The notes: generated by a model from the sequence alone, not told the origin. Shown: positions 26,211-36,270, counted from the stretch's first letter. The stretch is DNA of 64,000 nucleotides from Rhizobium sp. CC-YZS058 (GCF_034720595.1 NZ_JAYESJ010000001.1:1700001-1764000); one strand, 5' to 3'. A program made the numbers and translations.

Positions 26211-27032
26211 TCAGGCTGCGGTCGTTGCGGTCGGTCCCTTCAGCCTGACGATGACGATCATCGGATTGGCTTCGGACCGCTCGACATCCAGAATACCACA
26301 GGCCTCGGCCAACTCGCTCAGCTGCGAGTGGCCGAAGGTGCGGCAGTCGAATTCCGGATGCTGCTTGGCGAGCAGCATGCCGACTTGGGACAATGGTGCA
26401 CACCCATGTTCGTCGGCCGATGCCTGCACGACGCGGCGGAGCGTAGCGAGGGCGGCTTTGGTCAGCTTTCGCTTTGCGAGCGTGCCTGATCCGGCTTTTT
26501 TTGTTTGGCCGGGCTTCGTGGCAGACGTGGACTTCGCCTGCATGTCGCCAACGAGGTTGGCTCCCAACGAGAGAGGAGCAGAGCCGGCGAGGGTGTCGAC
26601 GCGCAGTGTCTCGAGGTAGATGAACCGGTCGCAGGCGGTCACGAAGGGGCGCGGGGTCTTGCAGCCGCCGAACCCGTAAACGGGAAGACCTTGTTCACGA
26701 ATCCGCACAGCGAGCCGTACGAAATCGCTGTCGCTGGAGACAAGACAGAAGCCGGAGAAGCGGTTGCTGCTGAGCAGATCCATCGCATCGATGATCATGG
26801 CGCCATCGGTGGCGTTCTTGCCCGTCGTGTAGGCGAATTGCTGGATCGGTTGGATCGAATGTTCAAGCAGACAGTCTTTCCAGCCTCCGAGATCCGGCTT
26901 CGTCCAGTCCCCATAAATGCGCTTGACCGTCGGCGTGCCGTAGCGGCGCACCGCGTCAAGAAGATCGGCAATGTATCTGGGTGATGTATTGTCACCGTCA
27001 ATTAACAGAGCCAACCTCTCCGGCTGCATCAT
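26211..27032 (-). CDS. NYN-domain (LabA/DUF88) protein with OST-HTH/LOTUS domain
   Basis: Protein of 273 residues. The N-terminal NYN domain, a PIN-like nuclease fold, has the expected acidic residues in LALLIDGDN (Asp12, Asp14), KNATDGAMIIDAMDLL and VSSDSDFVRLA. A Lys/Ala-rich linker (about 165-195) leads to a C-terminal OST-HTH/LOTUS domain, which in eukaryotes binds RNA. The pairing suggests an RNA-directed nuclease or RNA-binding regulator; no substrate is known for the bacterial proteins. Start at 27032 or 27029 (adjacent ATGs), with GGAGA upstream. Confidence 0.87.
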   Translation of the reverse strand: MMQPERLALLIDGDNTSPRYIADLLDAVRRYGTPTVKRIYGDWTKPDLGGWKDCLLEHSIQPIQQFAYTTGKNATDGAMIIDAMDLLSSNRFSGFCLVSSDSDFVRLAVRIREQGLPVYGFGGCKTPRPFVTACDRFIYLETLRVDTLAGSAPLSLGANLVGDMQAKSTSATKPGQTKKAGSGTLAKRKLTKAALATLRRVVQASADEHGCAPLSQVGMLLAKQHPEFDCRTFGHSQLSELAEACGILDVERSEANPMIVIVRLKGPTATTAA

Positions 27033-27138
27033 CCGATCTTTCTCCGCGCGAGCTATTTCTCTCGTTCACGCAGAGTATCATCGACCTCGGCTTTGGCGAG
27101 GGAAACCTTTCGCCTTTCCGACTTGCTTGGCTTCTTGC

Positions 27139-27537
27139 TTAACCGTCTGCAGGGAACTGTGGCGCGTCTGGCGGGATGAGGTAGAAATCGCCCTTGTCGG
27201 CGCAAAAGATGTGTTTGGCGATGGTGAGGCCTGAGGGGGTGTCGAAGAGGCCGGCCATGATCGAGATGTCGCTTCGGCCATCGGCCTGCCAGAAGAGGGC
27301 CGAGCCGCAGGTCTGGCAGAAGGCGCGCCGGGCCGTCGGGCTCGAGCGGTACCAGCGGATCGCTGCGTCGCCGTCGATGACGAGATCCGCCTGCGCTGCA
27401 TTGGTCGCCGCGTAGTAGAGACCCGTCTGGCGTCGGCATTGCGAGCAATGGCAGGCGGTCACGTCCCGCAAAGGCCCTTTGACGACGATGCGCACAGCGC
27501 CGCACAGGCACTGGCCCTGATGGTGATGGTCCGGCAT
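27139..27537 (-). CDS. GFA family (glutathione-dependent formaldehyde-activating-like) zinc protein
   Basis: Protein of about 132 residues. The ATG at 27537 is chosen because GGGAGG lies four bases upstream; an ATG 15 bases earlier has none. Cysteine motifs CLCGAVRI, CHCSQCRR and CQTCGSALF are the zinc-binding signature of the GFA family. One relative catalyses addition of glutathione to formaldehyde, but most members are uncharacterised. It stands between the NYN gene and the DAHP synthase gene on the same strand. Confidence 0.88.
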   Translation of the reverse strand: MPDHHHQGQCLCGAVRIVVKGPLRDVTACHCSQCRRQTGLYYAATNAAQADLVIDGDAAIRWYRSSPTARRAFCQTCGSALFWQADGRSDISIMAGLFDTPSGLTIAKHIFCADKGDFYLIPPDAPQFPADG

Positions 27538-27556
27538 GCGTCCTCCCGACATGATA

Positions 27557-27583
27557 ACGGGCCGAGGATCGATCCCCGGCCCG
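27557..27583 (-). terminator. Hairpin after the DAHP synthase gene
   Basis: Inverted repeat ACGGGCCGAGG / CCCCGGCCCGT (11 bp with one mismatch) around an ATCGAT loop, 51 bases downstream of the aroG stop. No T run follows on the minus strand, so terminator function is only possible. Confidence 0.4.
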
Positions 27584-27633
27584 TGTCTGTCAAACGCAGG
27601 ATGCTGAGCGCAAGGATCAGCCGGGCTGATGGC

Positions 27634-29007
27634 TCAGCCGGCGGCTGCCAGGCGTTTCTCGTCGCGTCCGCCCTTCATCCGCTCGGCGAGCAGGAAGGCC
27701 AGTTCCAGTGCCTGGTCGGCATTCAGCCGCGGATCGCAATGGGTGTGGTAGCGATCCCCGAGATCGGCGCCGGAAAGCGCGCGGGCGCCGCCGGTGCACT
27801 CGGTCACGTCCTTGCCGGTCATCTCGATATGGATGCCGCCCGGGTGGCTGCCTTCCGAGCGGTGGATCTGGAAGAAGCTCTCGACCTCCGACAGGATCCG
27901 CTCGAAGGGGCGGGTCTTGTAGCTGTTCAGCGTGATCGTGTTGCCATGCATCGGGTCGCAGGACCAGACGACCTTCTTGCCTTCGCGCTGCACGGCGCGG
28001 ATCAGGCGCGGCAGGTGCTCGGCCACCTTGTCATGGCCGAAGCGGCAGATCAGCGTCAGGCGCCCCGCCTCGTTGGCCGGGTTCAGGATGTCGATCAGCT
28101 CGATCAGGCCGTCGGCGGTCATGGACGGGCCGCATTTCAGCCCGATCGGGTTCTTGATGCCGCGGCAATATTCGACATGGGCATGGTCCGGCTGGCGTGT
28201 GCGGTCGCCGATCCAGATCATGTGGCCGGAGGTGGCGTACCAGTCGCCGGAGGTCGAATCGATGCGCGTCAGCGCCTGCTCGTAGCCGAGCAGCAGCGCT
28301 TCGTGGCTGGTGAAGAAATCGGTTTCGCGCAGCGACGGGTTCGTCTCCGGCGTGATACCGATCGCCTTCATGAAGTCCATCGTCTCGGAGATCCGGTCGG
28401 CAAGCTTGCGATACCGCTCGGCCTGAGGTGAGTCCTTGACGAAGCCCAGCATCCATTGGTGCACATTATCCAGATTGGCATAGCCGCCCATGGCGAAGGC
28501 ACGCAACAGGTTCAGCGTCGCGGCCGACTGGCGATAGGCGTTGATCTGGCGTTCCGGATCGGGGATCCGCGCCTTCTCGGTGAACTCGATGCCGTTGATA
28601 ATGTCGCCGCGATAGCTCGGCAGCTCGATCTCGCCCTGACGCTCGATGTTCGACGAGCGGGGCTTGGCGAACTGGCCGGCGATGCGGCCGACTTTGACGA
28701 CCGGCTGCTGAGCGCCGAAGGTCAGCACGACCGCCATCTGCAGGAAGGCGCGGAAGAAGTCGCGGATCGTGTCCGCGCCATGTTCGGCGAAGCTCTCGGC
28801 GCAATCGCCGCCCTGCAGCAGGAAGCCGCGGCCCTCGGAGACGTTGGCCAACGCCTTTTTCAGGTTGCGTGCCTCGCCGGCAAAGACCAGCGGCGGATAG
28901 GTGGCCAGCTGGCCTTCGGTCGCCTCGAGTGCCGCCTGATCCGGATAGTCCGGCACCTGTTGAATGGGCTTCTGCCGCCAGCTTGCTGGTGTCCAGTTCT
29001 GTGCCAT
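27634..29007 (-). CDS. aroG: Class II 3-deoxy-7-phosphoheptulonate synthase
   Basis: Protein of 457 residues of the plant-like class II DAHP synthase family, which condenses phosphoenolpyruvate and erythrose 4-phosphate at the entry to the shikimate pathway. Motifs: [51 protein letters not shown] and [11 protein letters not shown]. Start ATG follows the purine-rich AAAGGCG. It lies downstream of glutathione reductase on the same strand, separated by 185 GC-rich bases, so it may have its own promoter. Confidence 0.95.
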   Translation of the reverse strand: MAQNWTPASWRQKPIQQVPDYPDQAALEATEGQLATYPPLVFAGEARNLKKALANVSEGRGFLLQGGDCAESFAEHGADTIRDFFRAFLQMAVVLTFGAQQPVVKVGRIAGQFAKPRSSNIERQGEIELPSYRGDIINGIEFTEKARIPDPERQINAYRQSAATLNLLRAFAMGGYANLDNVHQWMLGFVKDSPQAERYRKLADRISETMDFMKAIGITPETNPSLRETDFFTSHEALLLGYEQALTRIDSTSGDWYATSGHMIWIGDRTRQPDHAHVEYCRGIKNPIGLKCGPSMTADGLIELIDILNPANEAGRLTLICRFGHDKVAEHLPRLIRAVQREGKKVVWSCDPMHGNTITLNSYKTRPFERILSEVESFFQIHRSEGSHPGGIHIEMTGKDVTECTGGARALSGADLGDRYHTHCDPRLNADQALELAFLLAERMKGGRDEKRLAAAG

Positions 29008-29192
29008 GTCAATCGCCTTTCGCCCGGCTTACTCCCGCCGGTCTCAACACGGCGCCGTCCGGGGCGCCATTTAGGATGCGGGCTTATAAACCTTCACGGC
29101 CCGCTTGCAAAGCCCGAGCCTTCGGGTGTCTCGGCCTCGCCGCGCCGGCCCACGGCAGTCGGGCGGGGCCGCGCCGGGCCGGGGTCGACGTC

Positions 29193-30581
29193 CTAGACCC
29201 GCTCGCCGTTCTTGATCCGGTAGGAGGGCGTGTACATGGTGACGAGTTCTTCCGCCGCGGTCGGATGGACGGCCATGGTGCGGTCGAAACTGTCCTTGGT
29301 GGCCCCGGCCTTGAGCGCGACGCCCAGGAGCTGCGCCATCTCGCCCGCGCTCGGACCGAACACATGCGCGCCCAGAACCTTGCGGTCGGCGGCATTGACG
29401 ACGAGCTTCATGATCGTCTTTTCCGTGCGGCCGGAGAGTGTCGCCCGCATCGGACGGAACTCGGCGCGATAGATCTCCAGCTCGTCGATCTTCGCGGCAG
29501 CTTCCTCCTCCGTCATGCCGACGGTGCCGATCTCGGGCTGGGAGAAGACGGCGGTCGGGATCAGGTCGTGGTCGGGGGAGGTCGGGTTGTTCTTGTATTC
29601 GGTCTCGATGAAGCACATGGCTTCGTGGATGGCGACCGGCGTCAGCTGCACGCGGTTGGTCACGTCGCCGATCGCGTAGATGCCGGGCGCGCTGGTGCGG
29701 GAGAAGGCGTCGACGATGATCGCGCCCTGGTGGTCGGTGCGGATTCCGGCGGCCTCCAAGCCGAGATTCTCGGTGTTTGGCGTCCGGCCGAGCGCCAGCA
29801 TCACCTGATCCACCTCCAGCGTCTCGCCCTTCAGCGTCTCGACGCGGCGGCGGCCGTCCGGCAGCTCCGAGACCGCATGGATGATGTCCTCGCAGAGAAT
29901 GCGGATACCCTTCTCGACCATGGCCTTGTGCAGGCCTTCGCGGAGATCGCGGTCGAAGCGGGAGAGAATCTCCTTGCCGCGATAGATCAGCGTCACCTCG
30001 ACGCCGAGGCCGTGCAGAATATTGGCGAACTCGACGGCGATATAGCCGCCGCCGGCGATCAGGATCGAAGCCGGCAGCTCGGGCAGGTCAAAGACCTCGT
30101 TGGAGGTGATCGTCAGCGCATGGCCGGGCAGGGCATCATGCGGGGCTGGCCGGCCGCCGACCGCGATGACGATTCGCTCGGCCGTGACGATCTGCCCGGT
30201 CGAAACCAGTTTGATCTGGTTGGCGCCCACGAGTTCGGCCCGGGTGTTGAGAATGTCCGCACCGGCATTGGAAAGGCCCTTCTGATAGAGGCCTTCGAGG
30301 CGCGTGATTTCGGCTTCCTTGGCCGCAACCAGCTTGTGCCAGTCGAATCGGGTCTCGCCCACGCTCCAGCCAAAGCCGGCCGCGTCCCTGAAGTCGGTCG
30401 AGAATTCCGAGGCATAGACATAGAGCTTCTTCGGCACGCAGCCGCGGATGACGCAGGTGCCGCCGTAGCGAAATTCCTCGGCGATCGCGACCTTCTTGCC
30501 GAGCGACGCCGCCACGCGGGCGCTGCGCACCCCGCCGGAGCCGCCGCCAATGACGAAGAGATCATAGTCAAAGCTGGGCAT
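29193..30581 (-). CDS. gor: Glutathione-disulfide reductase
   Basis: FAD- and NADPH-dependent enzyme of 462 residues. The start at 30581 places the FAD motif LFVIGGGSGGVRSAR at the N terminus. The redox-active pair is Cys43/Cys48 in GTCVIRGCVPKK, and the C-terminal dimer motif AVHPTAAEELVTM carries the catalytic histidine. These features separate it from dihydrolipoamide dehydrogenase and mercuric reductase. It follows rpiA and a DUF2059 gene on the same strand; a hairpin lies between it and the DUF2059 gene. Confidence 0.95.
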   Translation of the reverse strand: MPSFDYDLFVIGGGSGGVRSARVAASLGKKVAIAEEFRYGGTCVIRGCVPKKLYVYASEFSTDFRDAAGFGWSVGETRFDWHKLVAAKEAEITRLEGLYQKGLSNAGADILNTRAELVGANQIKLVSTGQIVTAERIVIAVGGRPAPHDALPGHALTITSNEVFDLPELPASILIAGGGYIAVEFANILHGLGVEVTLIYRGKEILSRFDRDLREGLHKAMVEKGIRILCEDIIHAVSELPDGRRRVETLKGETLEVDQVMLALGRTPNTENLGLEAAGIRTDHQGAIIVDAFSRTSAPGIYAIGDVTNRVQLTPVAIHEAMCFIETEYKNNPTSPDHDLIPTAVFSQPEIGTVGMTEEEAAAKIDELEIYRAEFRPMRATLSGRTEKTIMKLVVNAADRKVLGAHVFGPSAGEMAQLLGVALKAGATKDSFDRTMAVHPTAAEELVTMYTPSYRIKNGERV

Positions 30582-30685
30582 GGCGGGCTCCGGAGGCAGG
30601 ATGAGGGAGGAAGACCCCGCAGACCTGCGGGGGTGCGGACGTGCGGGTCCGGCCAGAGATATAGGGTTCCTTGCCCGCAAATGGA

Positions 30686-30717
30686 AAGCCCCCCGCAACG
30701 GCTGTCGCGGAGGGCTT
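30686..30717 (-). terminator. Terminator-like hairpin after the DUF2059 gene
   Basis: Inverted repeat AAGCCCCCCGC / GCGGAGGGCTT (11 bp, one mismatch, 10-base loop), 28 bases downstream of the DUF2059 stop; on the minus strand it is followed by TTTCCATTTG. It probably separates DUF2059 from gor transcription. Confidence 0.6.
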
Positions 30718-30744
30718 GCATGTCGTCGATGACCGGCTCGGCTC

Positions 30745-31290
30745 TTACTGCGCCGGCGGCGTGGTGGCCGGGGCCTGACCGGCTTCGCCGGCCGGGGGCG
30801 CCAGGGTCGTTTCGAGAGCCTTGGTGGTGGCCGAGGTCAGGTCGCGCGAGACACCGGCGGCCCAGATGTCGGCGGCCTTGAGCATTTCGCGCGAGGCGAT
30901 CGGCCCGTCGTTCAGGAGCTTCTTGCCGGCGTCGGAGGAGTAGAAGGCGGTGATCGCGTTCAGCTGCTCGACGGTAAAGGTCTTGGCGTAGATGGTCGCC
31001 GCTTCGCGCTCCAGATCGGCGCGGCGGGCGGCGAGTTCGAGCGCCTTGGAATCGACCGTGGTGCTGATCAGGTCCTGATAGTTGGGCGAGGACTGGATCA
31101 GGCTGCCCTTCAGCCGTTCGGCAAGGTTCGGCAGGATGTTGTCGAAATTGTTCGTCGCGCCGATCGCGGTGATGGCGGCGCGGGCAGCCTTCAGCTGGTC
31201 CTCGGTCACCTCCTGGGCCTTTGCGGCAGGGGCCAGCGCAGCGGCGAGGAGAACGGCGGCGGCAAAGGTGCGGCCTGCAAACTTGATCAT
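30745..31290 (-). CDS. DUF2059 domain-containing exported protein
   Basis: Protein of 181 residues with a clear signal peptide (about 1-25, ending PAAKA), so probably periplasmic. The middle (about 90-140) matches DUF2059: AATIYAKTFTVEQLNAITAFYSSDAGKKLLNDGP. The C-terminal tail is Ala/Pro/Thr-rich. Function is unknown; the family is common in Proteobacteria. Start at 31290 with GGAG upstream; a longer frame to 31536 overlaps rpiA and is not family-like. It lies between rpiA and gor on the same strand, an arrangement I believe is common in rhizobia. Confidence 0.87.
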   Translation of the reverse strand: MIKFAGRTFAAAVLLAAALAPAAKAQEVTEDQLKAARAAITAIGATNNFDNILPNLAERLKGSLIQSSPNYQDLISTTVDSKALELAARRADLEREAATIYAKTFTVEQLNAITAFYSSDAGKKLLNDGPIASREMLKAADIWAAGVSRDLTSATTKALETTLAPPAGEAGQAPATTPPAQ

Positions 31291-31378
31291 TAAAAGAAGC
31301 TCCTGTTCGTTGTCCGGACGGATGGCGCGGTTCGGCGCCTCTCCTCCTCGATCCAAAATCACTCTGCGTGGTGCGCGC

Positions 31379-32080
31379 CTACCGCTCGCGTGCCGACATG
31401 CTCCTCGCACCCGTCGGTCCGGCGATGATGGCAAGCGTCGCGACGCCGATGAATAGCCCGTGCTCGACCACGCCTGGGATGGCGTTGAGCGCCCGCGCGA
31501 GCGCATCTGCATCAGGAATACGGCCAAAAGATGCATCGAGAATCAGATGGCCGCCATCGGTTTGAAAGGGTTCCTCCGCCCCGCCGCGCAGCGCGATCGC
31601 ACCGCTGAGGCCGAGCCGGCTGGCGGTCTTCTCGATGGCGATACGGGTCGCATTCAGCCCGAAGGCGTTGACCTCGATCGGCAGCTTGAAGGCGCCGAGC
31701 GTATCGACGACCTTGCTCTCGTCCGCAATGACGATCATCCGCGAGGAGGCGGTCGCCACGATCTTTTCGCGCAGCAGCGCGCCGCCGCCACCCTTGATCA
31801 GGTTAAGGTCGGGATCGACCTCGTCGGCGCCATCGATCGTGAGGTCCAGTTCCGGCAGCTCGTCGAGCGAGCGGAGCGTGATGCCGAGGTCGAGGCAGAG
31901 CCGGGCGGTCCGCTCCGAAGTGGGCACGCCTTCGACGCGCAGGCCGCCCTCGACGCGTTCGGCGAGCAGGCGAATGAACTCCTCCGCCGTCGAGCCGGTG
32001 CCGATGCCGAGGCGCATGCCGTCCTCCACATGCGAAAGCGCCGCCTCGGCGGCCTTGATCTTCATCTGGCGGGCATCCAT
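31379..32080 (-). CDS. rpiA: Ribose-5-phosphate isomerase A
   Basis: Protein of 233 residues that interconverts ribose 5-phosphate and ribulose 5-phosphate in the pentose phosphate pathway. Motifs [44 protein letters not shown] (catalytic Asp and Glu region) and the C-terminal [13 protein letters not shown] are intact. Start at 32080 gives the usual N terminus. Its neighbour on the opposite strand, gph, also handles a sugar phosphate product, and the two are divergent across about 230 bases. Confidence 0.95.
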   Translation of the reverse strand: MDARQMKIKAAEAALSHVEDGMRLGIGTGSTAEEFIRLLAERVEGGLRVEGVPTSERTARLCLDLGITLRSLDELPELDLTIDGADEVDPDLNLIKGGGGALLREKIVATASSRMIVIADESKVVDTLGAFKLPIEVNAFGLNATRIAIEKTASRLGLSGAIALRGGAEEPFQTDGGHLILDASFGRIPDADALARALNAIPGVVEHGLFIGVATLAIIAGPTGARSMSARER

Positions 32081-32307
32081 CGCGCCGCGTGCTCCCACGA
32101 TATCCTGTCTCTCGGGTCATGGCCCGGTGGCGACGACGTTTACACGGCACGGTGCAGGAGCGAAAGCCCCCGCAGGCCGCCTTCCGTCCGCTGAGGCTCT
32201 AGCACGGGGTGCAGGAGATGATTGCTTTTTCGAAGGTCATCCCGTAACCCGCAGCAATCAGTGACGCGGATCCGCAGCGGTCCGTGCCCGAGCAAGGAGC
32301 GCCCCGC

Positions 32308-33018
32308 TTGATCCCCACTTCCCATATTGAAACGACGGGCGGCATCTCCCCGGTCACCGTGGTCTTCGATCTCGATGGAACACTCGTCGATACGGCGCCC
32401 GATCTCGTGGCGAGCCTCAACCATGCCGTGACCCAGGCCGGCCTCGAGCCGGTCGATTACGATGACCTGACCCATATTGTCGGCCATGGCGCCCGCGCCA
32501 TGATCGAGCGCACCTTCAAGCTGCGCGGCAAGCCGCTCGACGAGGACAGCCTCGACTGGCAGCTCAAGACCTTCATCGCGCATTACCATGAGACGATGCC
32601 AGGCAATTCGCATCCCTATCCGGGCATTCTCGATGCCATGGACCGGCTGCAGGCGGCCGGTTTCCGGCTCGCGGTCTGCACCAACAAGCTGGAGGGTCTG
32701 GCGCGCACCTTGCTGGAGCGCCTCGACCTCGACGGCCGTTTTGCAGCGATCACCGGTGGCGATACGTTCGATGTTCGCAAGCCGCATGCCGAGCATCTGC
32801 TGGCCACCATTCGTCTCGCCGGCGGCGTGCCGGAGCGGGCAATCATGGTGGGCGACAGCCTCAACGACGTGCTGGCCGCGCGCAATGCGCATGTGCCGGT
32901 GATCGCCGTTCCCTTCGGCTATTCGAATGTCGGCGTCGAGACGCTCAACCCCGATGTCGTCATCACCCATTTCTCCGAGCTGACGGTTGCGCTAATCGAC
33001 GAGCTGCTGGCGCGCTAG
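32308..33018 (+). CDS. gph: Phosphoglycolate phosphatase (HAD-IA family)
   Basis: Protein of 236 residues. HAD motifs are FDLDGTLVDTAPDL (nucleophile Asp near residue 23), the Thr/Ser motif VCTNK, and VGDSLNDVLAARNA. Gph removes phosphate from 2-phosphoglycolate formed from damaged DNA ends or oxygenation. No ATG fits the N terminus: TTG at 32308 has a perfect AAGGAG eight bases upstream and is my choice; GTG at 32284 is the alternative. It nearly touches the convergent DUF1003 gene. Confidence 0.9.
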   Translation: MIPTSHIETTGGISPVTVVFDLDGTLVDTAPDLVASLNHAVTQAGLEPVDYDDLTHIVGHGARAMIERTFKLRGKPLDEDSLDWQLKTFIAHYHETMPGNSHPYPGILDAMDRLQAAGFRLAVCTNKLEGLARTLLERLDLDGRFAAITGGDTFDVRKPHAEHLLATIRLAGGVPERAIMVGDSLNDVLAARNAHVPVIAVPFGYSNVGVETLNPDVVITHFSELTVALIDELLAR

Positions 33019-33022
33019 TCGC

Positions 33023-33565
33023 TCAGTCTCGTCTCGCCTCTGCGGCGTCCAGACGGCTGTGCAGGCGGGCGATTTCCTCCTGCAGGCTGGCGATCTCGCG
33101 CAAGAGCACGGTGTCGATCTTGTGGTGAAGCGAGATCAGCTCCACCTCGGACTTCAGGTTGACCTCGTAATCCTTTGCGGCATCCAGTCGATCCTTCTCG
33201 GCCTGCCGGTTCTGCGACATCATGATGATCGGGGCCTGGATGGCGGCGATCATCGACAGCACGAGATTGAGGAAGATGAAGGGGTAGGGGTCGAAGGCCT
33301 CTCGCCCGAGCATCAGCGTGTTGAGCACCGCCCAGACGACGAGAAAGGCGAGGAATGAGAGGATGAAGCTCCACGAGCCGCCCACTCTGGCAATCTGATC
33401 GGCCAGCCGGTCGCCGAAGCCCTGCGTGGCGACGAAGGTGGCGTTCGTATCCTCCGAAACGGTTTGCTTGAGATGCGCATTGCTCAGAACCCGGCGCTCC
33501 ACGGCGCCAAGCGCGGCGAGCGGCTTGTTGAACAGGCGGCGGGAAATCTCGTCGATCTGGGTCAT
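33023..33565 (-). CDS. DUF1003 domain-containing membrane protein
   Basis: Protein of 180 residues. The DUF1003 signature covers two membrane helices: [21 protein letters not shown] and [33 protein letters not shown], followed by a cytoplasmic coiled-coil tail (about 125-180, [22 protein letters not shown]). Function is unknown; members are widespread and sometimes linked to cyclic nucleotide-binding domains. Only four bases separate its stop from that of convergent gph. Confidence 0.87.
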   Translation of the reverse strand: MTQIDEISRRLFNKPLAALGAVERRVLSNAHLKQTVSEDTNATFVATQGFGDRLADQIARVGGSWSFILSFLAFLVVWAVLNTLMLGREAFDPYPFIFLNLVLSMIAAIQAPIIMMSQNRQAEKDRLDAAKDYEVNLKSEVELISLHHKIDTVLLREIASLQEEIARLHSRLDAAEARRD

Positions 33566-33884
33566 GGCGGCAGGTCCGGAGCGCCCGGTTCGGTGGCAAG
33601 GTCGCTGCGGATCGGGGTGCGCTCTGCCGGTCCTGCGGCCGCTGTTCCTTAGTCCCTTGCAGGATTGCCGCCAAGCCGCTTCCTCCGGGCGGGACCGGCC
33701 GTTCTGGCCGGCATTCACACGTCGGCGTTGCGTAATTTACGACTTATTCAGTGCGTGCCGCCTAGAAGGAAATTGCACGATGTGCCGAACCGGTCGGCAA
33801 CTGTGCCATGACGGGACATCAGGTCCTCTCCGCTCTCTTCCGTTCACGCGTTGCGATGACCGTGCTCATCGCCGGAGCTCCGCC
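33566..33884. other. Intergenic region between DUF1003 and chemoreceptor genes
   Basis: 319 bases with no convincing gene, although the chemoreceptor frame stays open upstream by chance. It should contain promoters for both divergent genes. A palindrome CGTAA-T-TTACG lies at 33731-33741 in an A/T-richer stretch and might be an operator. I could not match a flagellar/chemotaxis promoter class. Confidence 0.35.
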
Positions 33885-35786
33885 ATGTCCTTTCGCAATC
33901 TCTCCATCCTGAAGAAGATCGGCCTCGTGGTCCTGGTTATGGGCGCCTCCTCGGCGACGATCGCTGCCGTCGGCGCGCGCGGCATGGCGTCGCTCGAACA
34001 GAGCATGGTGGATGTTGGCGCCCGCGAAGAGGTGGCGCGCGAAGCGATGGATCTGCGGGTCGACATCATCGCCATCAGCCGCATGACCTACCAGCTCGCC
34101 GCCGCGCCGGCCAAGGCCGAAGACTTCCGCGCGGAGGCGGAGAAGCGCAGCGGCGAGATGCTGGCCCGCCTGCCGAAAATCGAAGCGGTGGCCGATGCGC
34201 AGGAGCAGGCCATGCTGGCGACCATTCGCTCGAAGCTCGAAAGCTACTTTGGCGCGATCCGGGCGCTCGTCGATGTCGCGGCCGCAAAGGGGAACGACGC
34301 GGCGGCGGTCGGCGCCGCGCTCGGCACCGCGCTTGACGGGCAGAAGGCGGTCACCGCCGCTGTGAAGGAGTATTCCACCTATTCCGGCGAGGCGCTCGCA
34401 GAGGCGCGCACCAGCGCGCTGGACAAATCGCGCCTGGCGATGCTGGTCCAGCTTCTGGCCGCGGGCGGAGCCTTGCTGCTGGGGGCCGCCGTCAGCCTGG
34501 TCGTGGCACGGCGGGGGATCGTCGGGCCGGTCCGCGATCTGACCGGGGTGATGAGCGCGCTCGCCGAAGGCCGTCTCGACGAGGATGGCACGACCGATAC
34601 GGCGCGGAAGGACGAGATCGGCGAAATGGCCCGCGCCCTCGATGTCTTCCGCCGCAATGCAAGGGCGATGCGGGATATGAAGGCGCAGGAGGCGGCGCTG
34701 CAGGCCGCAAGCGGCGCGCTGCAGTCGAGCATCGCCGACGTCGTCGCCGCCGCCGTGGCCGGCGATTTTTCCGGTCGCATCACCCGCGACTACGGCTCCG
34801 CCGACCTCAATCGTTTCGCTGCCAGCGTCAACGAGCTGGTGTCCAGTGTCGAGAATGCGACGACGGAGCTCCGCCGCGTCATTGGCGCCCTCTCGGACGC
34901 TGATCTGACGCAGAGCATGAACGGTCATTTCCAGGGCGCCTTCGCCGAACTGCAGTCCAATATGAACGCCACCATGGTCACGCTGCGTTCGACCATGGAC
35001 AGCGTGCGCGGCGCTGGAACCACCATTTCGGACAGTTCGTCCGAATTGAGCGCCGCTGCCAACGATCTGTCGAAGCGCACCGAACAGCAGGCGGCGGCGC
35101 TGGAGGAGACGGCTGCCGCACTCGACGAAATCACCGCGACCGTGCGCACCTCCTCCACCCGCGCCAACGAGGCGCGCAGCATGGTGCGGGAAACCAAGGA
35201 CAGCGCCGCCCGGTCCGGCCAGATCGTGCGCAGCGCGGTCGATGCCATGGGCCGCATCGAGACCTCCTCCAGCCGCATCGGCCAGATCATCGGGGTCATC
35301 GACGAGATCGCTTTCCAGACCAACCTTCTGGCGCTCAATGCCGGCGTCGAGGCAGCCAGAGCCGGCGAGGCGGGTCGGGGGTTTGCGGTGGTGGCGCAGG
35401 AGGTGCGCGAGCTCGCCCAGCGCTCGGCCAATGCCGCCAAGGAAATCAAGACGCTGATCTCGGCCTCGGCCGCGGAAGTCGAAGGCGGCGTCTCGCTGGT
35501 GCGCTCCACGGGGGATGCGCTGGTCGAGATCGAGGATCTGGTCAACCGGGTGAACGCCCATGTCGAAAGCATTGCCGAGGCAGCGCGGGAGCAGGCGATG
35601 GCACTCGGTGAGATCAACACCTCCGTCAACCACATGGACCAGATGACACAGAAGAATGCGGCGATGGTGGAGGAAACGACGGCGGCCAGCGAGACGCTTG
35701 CCGATCAGAGCCGGCAGCTTCAGGATCTTCTCGCCCGCTTCCGCCTGGACGAGCGGATCGACCGGCAGCACCGTCGCGCCGCGTGA
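33885..35786 (+). CDS. Methyl-accepting chemotaxis protein
   Basis: Chemoreceptor of 633 residues. The start at 33885 gives a short cytoplasmic tail, a first membrane helix (about 11-31), a helical periplasmic sensor of roughly 150 residues, a second helix (about 186-206), HAMP ([27 protein letters not shown]) and a second HAMP-like stretch. The signalling tip [39 protein letters not shown] is fully conserved. There is no C-terminal pentapeptide for CheR docking. The periplasmic domain is small, resembling the four-helix-bundle type; the ligand is unknown. Confidence 0.93.
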   Translation: MSFRNLSILKKIGLVVLVMGASSATIAAVGARGMASLEQSMVDVGAREEVAREAMDLRVDIIAISRMTYQLAAAPAKAEDFRAEAEKRSGEMLARLPKIEAVADAQEQAMLATIRSKLESYFGAIRALVDVAAAKGNDAAAVGAALGTALDGQKAVTAAVKEYSTYSGEALAEARTSALDKSRLAMLVQLLAAGGALLLGAAVSLVVARRGIVGPVRDLTGVMSALAEGRLDEDGTTDTARKDEIGEMARALDVFRRNARAMRDMKAQEAALQAASGALQSSIADVVAAAVAGDFSGRITRDYGSADLNRFAASVNELVSSVENATTELRRVIGALSDADLTQSMNGHFQGAFAELQSNMNATMVTLRSTMDSVRGAGTTISDSSSELSAAANDLSKRTEQQAAALEETAAALDEITATVRTSSTRANEARSMVRETKDSAARSGQIVRSAVDAMGRIETSSSRIGQIIGVIDEIAFQTNLLALNAGVEAARAGEAGRGFAVVAQEVRELAQRSANAAKEIKTLISASAAEVEGGVSLVRSTGDALVEIEDLVNRVNAHVESIAEAAREQAMALGEINTSVNHMDQMTQKNAAMVEETTAASETLADQSRQLQDLLARFRLDERIDRQHRRAA

Positions 35787-35826
35787 CGTTCGTCCGCCGC
35801 TAAGCCGCGTGACCACCGACAAACGA

Positions 35827-35852
35827 AAAGGCCTCCCGCGAGGGAGGCCTTT
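35827..35852. terminator. Bidirectional intrinsic terminator between chemoreceptor and DUF1236 genes
   Basis: Perfect 11-bp stem AAAGGCCTCCC / GGGAGGCCTTT with a GCGA loop between two convergent genes. On the minus strand the T run is extended (TTTTCGTTT); on the plus strand it is TTTCC. Confidence 0.85.
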
Positions 35853-35874
35853 CCACGTTCCGAGGGGGAACAGC

Positions 35875-36270
35875 TTACTGGATGATCTGCACGACCTTGC
35901 GCGAGGACGGCTCGACGATCACGCGCTGGTTGCCGACGACGGTGTAGGCGTAGTTCGGCTCTTCCGGGATCGGCTGCAGGACGACGGTTTCCGGCAGCGG
36001 CTCGCCGACGGCAATGCTGCGGTCCACGACGACGGTCTGGGCCGGGGCCGGGGCCTGCTGGACATAGGTGACGACGCGCTGCGACGGCGGATCGATGGCG
36101 GTGCCGGCAACGGCGCCGATGGCACCACCCACGACGGCGCCGACCGGTCCGCCAACGACGGCACCCGTGGCTGCGCCACCAACGAGTCCGGTGGTCGTAC
36201 CGCCGTCAGCGAAGGCGGCCGGTGCGAAGGCGAGGGTGGCAATGGTAAGGGCAGGGATAAGCTTTTTCAT
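35875..36270 (-). CDS. Glycine-zipper DUF1236 domain-containing exported protein
   Basis: Protein of 131 residues with a signal peptide (about 1-22, ending PAAFA). A glycine-zipper segment (GLVGGAATGAVVGGPVGAVVGGAIGAVAG, about 28-56) can insert in membranes or oligomerise; the C-terminal part (VGEPLPETVVLQPIPEEPNYAYTVVGNQRVIVEP) matches DUF1236, common in Rhizobiales. Function is unknown but an outer-membrane or periplasmic role is likely. It has its own terminator and a 220-base upstream region with no other gene. Confidence 0.82.
   Translation of the reverse strand: MKKLIPALTIATLAFAPAAFADGGTTTGLVGGAATGAVVGGPVGAVVGGAIGAVAGTAIDPPSQRVVTYVQQAPAPAQTVVVDRSIAVGEPLPETVVLQPIPEEPNYAYTVVGNQRVIVEPSSRKVVQIIQ

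Noticed and set aside
28869..30881. 670-residue plus-strand open frame over aroG and gor
   Set aside because: Spans two well-supported genes on the other strand and their intergenic region; no family similarity.
33426..33884. N-terminal extension of the chemoreceptor from 33426
   Set aside because: The frame is open but the extra 153 residues overlap the divergent DUF1003 gene and its promoter; the receptor begins properly at 33885 with its first membrane helix.
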